From: Sediminibacterium roseum
GTDB lineage: Bacteria > Bacteroidota > Bacteroidia > Chitinophagales > Chitinophagaceae
Length of the DNA: 64,000 nt
Direction: 5' to 3'
Assembly (NCBI RefSeq): GCF_009939005.1
Contig: NZ_JAACJS010000006.1
Span: 59,862-123,861, forward strand
A model generated the notes under the pieces. The model searched no databases and was not told the origin of the DNA. It was given only the letters and a program-made list of their open reading frames with translations. Position 1 is the stretch's first letter; each line of letters opens with the position of its first letter. Made by a program: the position numbers and the translations under genes. Of this stretch, positions 61,748-64,000 are shown piece after piece.

Positions 61748-62422
61748 ATGAAAACGATTTCATTAGTATGCGCTCTCTTCACGGGTGCCCTAATTTTCGC
61801 CAGCTGCAACAGCGGCACAACAACTACCGCTAAAACAAGTGCAGACAGTCCGACGATGGTCAAGCCTGATACTGCCAGCGCTATGAATGCCCATGACATG
61901 GGCAAAATGGATGATGGACTGATGGGTTCCATGAAGAGCATGATGGATAAAATGGGCAGTATGAAGATGACAGGCGACCCTGATATAGATTTTGCCGGTA
62001 TGATGATAGAACATCATCAAGGGGCTATTGATATGAGTGAAGCCGAGATTAAGTCAGGTACTGATGAAAAATTGAAAGCTATGGCCCAAAATATCATCAC
62101 CAAACAAAAAGGGGAGCAAAATAATTTGAGGGATATCGTAAGAAACACGAAGCCCATGAAAATGGATATGGGCCAGGGCAATGCATCGAATAAACTCATC
62201 AATGAAATGATGGCTAATATGAAGGCAATGGAAATGTCTGGCAACACAGATAAGGATTTTATTCGGATGATGATTTCTCATCATGAAAGTGCGATTAAAA
62301 TGGCCAAATCAGAAATAGCAAACGGTATGAATTCCAGTCTTAAACAAATGGCTAAGACCATGATTAACGATCAAACAATGGAAATTAATAATTTTAAAAA
62401 GTTGCTTCCTGAAATTAAATAA
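61748..62422 (+). CDS. DUF305 lipoprotein, Met-rich
   Basis: A 224-residue lipoprotein (GALIFASCNS; Cys20). A Met-rich stretch (MGKMDDGLMGSMKSMMDKMG, ~51-71) precedes two DUF305 units: MMIEHHQGAIDMSEAEI and MMISHHESAIKMAKSEI. The many Met and His residues predict Cu(I)/Ag(I) binding in the periplasm. It is the third DUF305 gene in 10 kb and the most Met-rich. Confidence 0.9.
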   Translation: MKTISLVCALFTGALIFASCNSGTTTTAKTSADSPTMVKPDTASAMNAHDMGKMDDGLMGSMKSMMDKMGSMKMTGDPDIDFAGMMIEHHQGAIDMSEAEIKSGTDEKLKAMAQNIITKQKGEQNNLRDIVRNTKPMKMDMGQGNASNKLINEMMANMKAMEMSGNTDKDFIRMMISHHESAIKMAKSEIANGMNSSLKQMAKTMINDQTMEINNFKKLLPEIK

Positions 62423-62504
62423 TAATTGTGCCTGTTGCACTACCGATTCTGAAGTTATATATAGTACACTTAAATAAATTTTATAAAAATTAAAAAAAAC
62501 GAAA

Positions 62505-62837
62505 ATGAAACAAGTAAAATTTCTGTTATTCTTTGTATTACTCTTTACTGCATCTTCCATTTATGCCCATGACAAGACAGATACTATCAGGGTTAGTGGA
62601 GGCAATTGTGAAAACTGTAAACAGCAGATTGAAAAAACTTTAAAAGTAGAGGGGATTATAAAAGCAGAATGGAATGCAAAAACCCAATTACTGATCGTTA
62701 CGTATGCTACACACACAATTAGAAACATTGATATTCAAAAGAAGATCGCAGAGGCCGGGTACGACACCGAAAAACAACAGGCTACAGATGAAGCTTACAA
62801 TAAACTGGAAGCATGTTGTAAATACCGGAAAAAGTAA
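62505..62837 (+). CDS. Exported HMA-domain protein
   Basis: A 110-residue secreted protein: signal peptide (1-22, ending IYAH) and an HMA fold with the metal motif GNCENCKQQIEKTL (Cys35, Cys38). KKIAEAGYDTEKQQ is the C-terminal helix, with a CCK ending (EACCKYRKK). Periplasmic copper chaperone or MerP analogue, by family. Confidence 0.87.
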   Translation: MKQVKFLLFFVLLFTASSIYAHDKTDTIRVSGGNCENCKQQIEKTLKVEGIIKAEWNAKTQLLIVTYATHTIRNIDIQKKIAEAGYDTEKQQATDEAYNKLEACCKYRKK

Positions 62838-62907
62838 AACCATCCACATACATTACGGTCTACGACTATGTCAATAAATTAAATCTTACGCCTTCAATTT
62901 GTGAAGA

Positions 62908-63771
62908 ATGAATGTTAATGATAAGGATACCGACTCAATGCAGGGTAAATCAAATCAACGTTTCCAGGCGTTGTTCAACTATGCAAGTATTGGAATCTTA
63001 TTAACGGATGCAAATGGAAATATCATCCTGGCAAATGATTTCGCCCTGAAACAGTTTGGTTATCAGTTAATAGAAATGGTTGGAAAAAAAATCGAAATGT
63101 TAATACCTGCGAGATTTCACGTAAAGCATCAAAGATACAGGGAGGGTTACAATGAGCATCCTAAGAGCAGGCATATGGGTATTGGCAGGGACTTACATGC
63201 CATTAATAAGGATGGAACAGAGTTCCCGGTTGAAGTAAGCTTAAGCCATTATAAAAATGATGAGGGCCATTTTGTAATAGCTTTTGTTACAGAGATCACT
63301 GAACGGATAAATGCAAGAGAGCAAATTATTCAACTCAATACCGAGTTAACTAAATTAAACAGTGAGCTGGAAAACACAGTAGCGGACAGGACACAACAGT
63401 TAACGGAGGCTTTGCACCAGTTACAACTGGCCAAAGATGAACAAGCGGTTGTTTTAAACAAAGAGAAAGATCTTGGGGAATTAAAATCAAAATTTATTTC
63501 AATCGCCTCGCATGAGTTCAGAACCCCGCTTAGTACCATCTTATCTTCCATTTATCTTATCAATAAATATGAAGCCATAGAGCAACAGCCCAAAAGGAAA
63601 AAACATATTCAAAGGATCATATCCTCCGTAAATATGCTTACCGATATTTTGAACGACTTTCTATCGCTCAGTAAAATGGAAGAGGGAAAAATGCAGGTTC
63701 GTATCTCTGAAATTAATATAAAAGAATTGGTTGACGATATGTCCGATGATTGCACAATCCGATCGCAGTGA
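62908..63771 (+). pseudogene. PAS-HisKA sensor kinase truncated by an IS3-family element
   Basis: A PAS domain (residues ~18-135; FNYASIGILLTDANGNIILAND) is followed by a coiled coil and the HisKA domain (SIASHEFRTPLSTILSSIYLI, phospho-His present). The HATPase domain is missing: after LVDDMSDD the frame ends in CTIRSQ and a TGA that coincides with the first bases of the IS terminal repeat (TGACCACC). It can no longer phosphorylate itself. The original gene probably regulated the copper block. Confidence 0.87.
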
Positions 63772-63792
63772 CCACCTGAGTCCGATTTTGAC
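63769..63792. mobile_element. IS3-family element, terminal inverted repeat (right end of transposase strand)
   Basis: TGACCACCTGAGTCCGATTTTGAC starts with TG as in IS3-family ends and lies just beyond the truncated kinase. It is 68 bases past the transposase stop on the transposase strand. The other end lies outside the window. Confidence 0.7.
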
Positions 63793-63859
63793 GGACTGAC
63801 TCGTCCTGAAAAAACCTTACACTGTTAGTAGATAATCCTGGTATTTTCTTTACACTAAA

Positions 63860-64000
63860 TTACGTTTCTATTGATTCAGTTGCTCTTTTGTATTTCTTCC
63901 ACCGCTTAGGGATCGTTCCCTCGGCTGTATGTGCTACTTCTGGTGTTAAATAATTCAAGCTGGCATGTGGCCTTCGACTGTTGTAGGCTTCTATTATACT
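63860..64000 (-). CDS. IS3-family transposase OrfB, C-terminal end (partial)
   Basis: The minus strand encodes SIIEAYNSRRPHASLNYLTP, then EVAHTAEGTIPKRWKKYKRATESIET and a stop at 63860-63862. YNSRRPHASLNYLTPEVAH is the usual end of IS3-group DDE transposases. The gene continues past base 64000, so only 46 residues are seen. Confidence 0.9.
   Translation of the reverse strand, partial: SIIEAYNSRRPHASLNYLTPEVAHTAEGTIPKRWKKYKRATESIET

Overview
The window looks like a chromosome segment of a Bacteroidota bacterium, most likely a Chitinophagaceae-type organism. The reasons are promoters of the TTTG-N20/21-TAnnTTTG type, the absence of Shine-Dalgarno sequences, Bacteroidota-typical families (DUF3127, DUF2809, HYC_CC_PP, DUF6922, GDCCVxC, HMA-AraC) and a Bacteroidota-style mobilisation module. 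It falls into two parts.

Core part, about 1-38050, relatively GC-rich. It holds the 3' part of aspS, rarA, a DUF2809 protein, a putative prokaryotic pentameric ligand-gated channel, a cysteine-synthase-like enzyme, two exported M28 peptidases, two FAD enzymes, elaA, uvrA, and a methionine/threonine pair (PLP sulfhydrylase plus homoserine dehydrogenase) under an attenuating SAM-I riboswitch. A PAP2 phosphatase, a PfkB kinase, a three-gene phosphorelay and a HipA-like/DUF3037 pair follow. Next is a tightly packed seven-gene operon (24385-31320) built around SpeD and a membrane-anchored spermidine-synthase homologue, with DUF4178, DUF350, a 59-aa membrane peptide, an exported FAD amine oxidase and a polytopic membrane protein. 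This is the best candidate here for a poorly described system. A candidate structured RNA (31917-32090), a split 5'-nucleotidase, DnaA boxes and dnaA, and a tRNA-Ser/tRNA-Pro operon complete this part.

Accessory part, about 38050-64000, more AT-rich. Next to tRNA-Pro lies a mobilisable-element module: an AbiEii-type nucleotidyltransferase with a DUF6922 partner, a coiled-coil membrane protein, a relaxase, two relaxosome-type proteins, a Toprim primase and an HTH protein. A three-hairpin candidate oriT sits beside the relaxosome gene, and no integrase is visible. It is followed by nested transposon scars (IS4, an IS3-type end, IS110) and then a metal island. The island starts with ArsR-MerTP-GDCCVxC and continues with a minus-strand copper block (HMA-AraC regulator, CopA ATPase, ferredoxin-reductase-like protein, HMA chaperone). 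A long plus-strand copper block follows: three DUF305 proteins, HYC_CC_PP, two DUF3347, a haem-binding protein, a CopB-type ATPase, a multicopper oxidase apparently fused to a PcoB-like barrel, a Cys-rich four-helix copper store and a secreted HMA protein. The island ends in a histidine kinase cut off by an IS3-family element that runs out of the window. Pseudogenes between these blocks point to repeated transfer and rearrangement.

Many genes whose start can be fixed have a -7-like box ending exactly 4 nt before the start codon, which suggests that leaderless mRNAs are common in this organism.
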